Positions 6,002-7,925 of a DNA stretch of 7,925 nt are shown here, piece after piece. Origin of the DNA: Pseudomonadota bacterium (GTDB lineage Bacteria > Pseudomonadota > Gammaproteobacteria > Xanthomonadales > Xanthomonadaceae); the NCBI GenBank assembly GCA_023457475.1, contig JAEWLO010000531.1, positions 1 through 7,925 on the forward strand, in the 5' to 3' direction. The position numbers and the translations under genes were made by a program. Each line of letters opens with the position of its first letter. Within the stretch, counting starts at the first letter, position 1. The notes beneath the pieces were generated by a model, which saw only the letters and a program-made list of their open reading frames with translations, searched no databases and had not been told where the DNA came from.

Positions 6002-6919
6002 ATGGACCGCTTCGACGCCATGCAGGCCTTCGCCCGGGTCGTGGAAACCGGCAGCTTCACCCAGGCCGCGCAGACCCTGCACATGAGCCGCACCACGGTT
6101 ACCCAACTGGTGCAGCAGCTGGAAACGCGGCTGCGTGTGCGCCTGTTGAACCGCACCACGCGGCGCGTGAACGTCACCGCCGACGGTGCCGCGTATTACG
6201 AACGCGTGGCCCGGCTGCTGGCCGAACTGGACGATGCCGAGACCAGCCTTTCCAGTTTCGCCGCCAGCCCGCGCGGGCGGCTGCGCGTGGACGTGCCCAG
6301 CCCCCTCGCCCGGCTGATCATCGTGCCGGCGCTGCATGACTTCCACGCCCGCTGGCCCGACCTCCAGCTCGACCTCGGGGCCAGCGACCGTCACGTCGAC
6401 CTCATCGACGAGAACGTGGACTGCGTGATCCGCGGCGGCACGATCACCGACCCCTCGCTGGTGGCGCGGCATATCGGCGACCTGCAGGCGGGCATCTACG
6501 CCGCGCCGGCTTACCTCGCCGCACGCGGCATGCCCGAACATCCCAAGGCACTGGAAGACGCGCCCCACCAGATCATCGGGTACCTGCGCAAGCGCGGAGG
6601 CCGCCTGCTTCACTTCACCCTGAAGCGAGGGGCGGAGCAGATCACGGTGCACGGCAGGCACACGCTCGCCATGGACGACGGCAACACCTACATGGCCGCC
6701 GGCGTCGCCGGACTCGGGGCGATCTGGCTGCCCGACTACATGGCAGACGCACATGTGCAGCGTGGAGAGCTGGTACGCCTTTTCCCCGGCTGGCAGCTCG
6801 ACCCCATGCCACTGCACATCGCCTTTCCCTCCAACCGCCATGTCAGCGCCAAGCTGCGCGTGTTCATCGATTGGGTGGCGGCGCTGATGGCGCTGCATGT
6901 TCCGGTGGTCACCCGATGA
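6002..6919 (+). CDS. LysR-type transcriptional regulator
   Basis: A 305-aa protein of standard family length. Residues 1-60 are the winged helix-turn-helix (MDRFDAMQAFARVVETGSFT, QAAQTLHMSRTTVTQLVQQLE, LLNRTTRRVNVTADG), followed by a linker helix (YYERVARLLAELDDAETSLSSF) and, from about residue 89 (GRLRVDVPSPLARLIIVPAL), the periplasmic-binding-protein-like effector domain (HVDLIDENVDCVIRGGTITD, LQAGIYAAPAYLA, YMAAGVAGLGAIWLPDYMA). It resembles the large CrgA/DhcR-like group whose targets are often adjacent divergent genes. The ATG at 6002 begins the conserved MDRFDAM N-terminus; the frame extends to 5876 but that part overlaps the divergent Rid start and the operator. No good Shine-Dalgarno is present. 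Its stop overlaps the start of the next gene by four bases (ATGA), so it is probably co-transcribed with the membrane pair. Effector unknown. Confidence 0.95.
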   Translation: MDRFDAMQAFARVVETGSFTQAAQTLHMSRTTVTQLVQQLETRLRVRLLNRTTRRVNVTADGAAYYERVARLLAELDDAETSLSSFAASPRGRLRVDVPSPLARLIIVPALHDFHARWPDLQLDLGASDRHVDLIDENVDCVIRGGTITDPSLVARHIGDLQAGIYAAPAYLAARGMPEHPKALEDAPHQIIGYLRKRGGRLLHFTLKRGAEQITVHGRHTLAMDDGNTYMAAGVAGLGAIWLPDYMADAHVQRGELVRLFPGWQLDPMPLHIAFPSNRHVSAKLRVFIDWVAALMALHVPVVTR

Positions 6920-7365
6920 ACGACATCATCGCGTTGTTCGGCCCGCGCCTCGCCGCCCTGCACGGGATGGTCACGGTCGCCTACCTGCTGTGGGCCAGTG
7001 CGCCCCTCTGGTGGCCGGCGCAACGGGCGTTCCTGCGCAGGACGCGCCTGCCCCGACCCTGGACGTTCCTCTTCACCACGGCCACGCTCTGCTACGGTGC
7101 AACCGCCTTGGCGGCGTTGCTTGTGCTTCCCTTCCGTCTGCCGGGACGCGCCCTCGAGGGCATGCCTTACGTGGACGTATTCACCATTGCCTCTCCCCTG
7201 CTGTGGGTCGCCGCACGGCATGCCGGCGCGCTGCTGGCCAGTGTGGCGCTCCTGCACCTGGTGCTGACCGGGCTCATCACCCACCCGCTGGCCCTCCGCT
7301 GGAACGCGCTGTGCGCAGGCGTTCCACAAACACGTACGGAGAGCACCGATGCAACCCACCGCTGA
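6916..7365 (+). CDS. Small membrane protein, PLWWPA family, paralogue A
   Basis: I do not recognise a named family. The 149-aa product has about four hydrophobic segments (residues 12-34, 50-72, 86-100, 103-121) and a polar tail (TRTESTDATHR). Key signatures are PLWWPA at 30-35, RRTRLPRP at 41-48, G61, P72 and W129xxLCAG at the C-terminal end; all recur in the next gene at an offset of two residues or fewer. The basic RRxRLPxP stretch between helices 1 and 2 is probably a cytosolic loop. The ATG at 6916 overlaps the LysR stop as ATGA, indicating coupling. Could be a transporter subunit, a regulator partner in the membrane, or a stress protein; sequence alone does not decide. Confidence 0.82.
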   Translation: MNDIIALFGPRLAALHGMVTVAYLLWASAPLWWPAQRAFLRRTRLPRPWTFLFTTATLCYGATALAALLVLPFRLPGRALEGMPYVDVFTIASPLLWVAARHAGALLASVALLHLVLTGLITHPLALRWNALCAGVPQTRTESTDATHR

Positions 7366-7765
7366 GACCGTCCACTGGGTGCTCTGGCTCCTGTTCGAGG
7401 AAGGCCTCTGGTGGGTCTGGATCACCTCGCCCCTATGGTGGCCGGCGCTCAAGGTGCGGTTCCGGCGCGAGCGCCTCCCGCACCCCGGCGCGTTCATCGG
7501 CGTCTCGGCCTCACTGACGTTCGGCTTGATATCAGCCGCTGTGCTCCTGATTGTGTTCCCCATCAAGGTGGCGAACATGTTCCTCGGCCAGCAGCTGGCG
7601 GAGGCCGGAATCCCGCTGGGTCCCCTGCTGATCAGCGCGGACACCACGGTCACCTGGATGCTCGCGCCACTCCTGATCTCGCTGCCGCTCTCAGCCTGGT
7701 GGGGATCAAGGACGCTGGCGAAACACTGGCCGCGCCTCTGCGCTGGGTGGTACGCACAGTGGTGA
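7349..7765 (+). CDS. Small membrane protein, PLWWPA family, paralogue B
   Basis: A 138-aa membrane protein paralogous to the preceding gene. Hydrophobic segments lie at about residues 10-33, 47-71, 87-100 and 103-116. Shared with paralogue A are PLWWPA (28-33), RRERLPHP (39-46), F49, G59, P71 and W127xxLCAG (to 133). The N-terminus differs, with an acidic FEEGLWWVW run in place of the VAYLLWASA of A, and it is tryptophan-rich. The start at 7349 lies 17 bases inside the upstream gene and has its own GGAG (7338-7341) 7 bases before the ATG. Two overlapping, related small membrane genes suggest a hetero-oligomer, as in paired small multidrug resistance proteins, although no motif of that family is present. 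Function unknown. Confidence 0.84.
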   Translation: MQPTAETVHWVLWLLFEEGLWWVWITSPLWWPALKVRFRRERLPHPGAFIGVSASLTFGLISAAVLLIVFPIKVANMFLGQQLAEAGIPLGPLLISADTTVTWMLAPLLISLPLSAWWGSRTLAKHWPRLCAGWYAQW

Positions 7766-7780
7766 CACGCCACGCGTGTC
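7764..7780. terminator. Hairpin between two convergent stop codons
   Basis: GACACGC (7764-7770), loop CAC, GCGTGTC (7774-7780) is a perfect 7-bp stem. It begins within the TGA of paralogue B and ends one base before the stop of the minus-strand gene, filling the whole 15-base gap. Neither strand has a T-run after it, so it may end or stabilise both transcripts without being a canonical intrinsic terminator. Confidence 0.45.
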
Positions 7781-7925
7781 TCACGCATGCCGGCCCGGAG
7801 GCGAGATCACCAGCACGTCCCCCCTGCACACATCGACCTGTCGATACACCACCTCCCGCCCATCACGAAACCGCAGGCGCACATCGAACCGGCATCCGCT
7901 GTCCCCCAACCGCACGGTCGTACGT
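7781..7925 (-). CDS. C-terminal fragment of an unidentified protein (start outside window)
   Basis: The minus strand is open from the right edge to a TGA at 7783-7781, giving 47 residues plus stop. The fragment includes VRLGDSGCRFDVRLRF, then REVVYRQVDVCRGDVLVISP, and ends PPGRHA. The alternating beta-strand pattern with two cysteines 22 residues apart suggests a small, possibly exported, beta-rich domain with a disulphide, but this is inference. Third-position G/C bias and the snug hairpin-separated convergence with the neighbouring gene favour a real coding end. Family not recognised. Confidence 0.62.
   Translation of the reverse strand, partial: RTTVRLGDSGCRFDVRLRFRDGREVVYRQVDVCRGDVLVISPPGRHA

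Noticed and set aside
5957..6898. Minus-strand open frame of 313 codons
   Set aside because: Antisense to the clearly conserved LysR gene; no recognisable domain.
6736..7788. Minus-strand open frame of 350 codons
   Set aside because: Covers both membrane genes. The plus-strand frames are paralogous to each other and have gene overlaps and a Shine-Dalgarno, so they are real; the minus frame is Arg/Gln/Gly-rich without a domain.

Overview
The window looks like ordinary chromosome from a high-GC gammaproteobacterium of the Xanthomonadaceae, most likely Stenotrophomonas. The reasons are the strong G/C bias at third codon positions, the gene families present, and two palindromic repeats beginning with GTAG at 5421-5486 that resemble the GTAG-type (SMAG) REP elements known from Stenotrophomonas. 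This placement is inference from reading, not from a search. I see no insertion sequence, phage gene, CRISPR array, tRNA or rRNA.

Layout. 1-2881 is read on the minus strand. It holds the N-terminal 575 codons of a large membrane-anchored envelope protein that runs off the left edge, a small VOC (glyoxalase-fold) protein, a rho-independent terminator, and a secreted outer-membrane beta-barrel protein with its own promoter. From 3076 to 5372 a tightly packed plus-strand operon encodes a DUF2975 membrane protein, a small XRE/YozG-type regulator (1-base overlap) and a TerC-CBS-CorC/HlyC membrane transporter (6-base gap). Its promoter region carries a palindrome over the proposed -10 and a perfect 7-bp hairpin. 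A REP doublet fills the convergent gap up to the stop codon of a Rid-family gene on the minus strand (5487-5882).

The Rid gene is divergent from a LysR-type regulator (6002-6919). The 119-bp gap contains a 6-7-6 palindrome that fits a LysR box, and the Rid leader can form alternative hairpins next to its Shine-Dalgarno. The LysR gene overlaps (ATGA) a 149-aa membrane protein, which overlaps by 17 bases a 138-aa membrane protein. These two are paralogues, sharing PLWWPA, RRxRLPxP and W..LCAG signatures in nearly gap-free register. A 7-bp hairpin separates them from the C-terminus of a minus-strand gene that runs off the right edge.

The parts most worth attention are the LysR-linked paralogous membrane pair with its divergent Rid gene, whose Rid protein lacks the catalytic arginine, and the coupling of a DUF2975/XRE pair to a TerC-type transporter. 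Several gene starts were moved inward from the longest reading frame on Shine-Dalgarno, overlap or terminator evidence.
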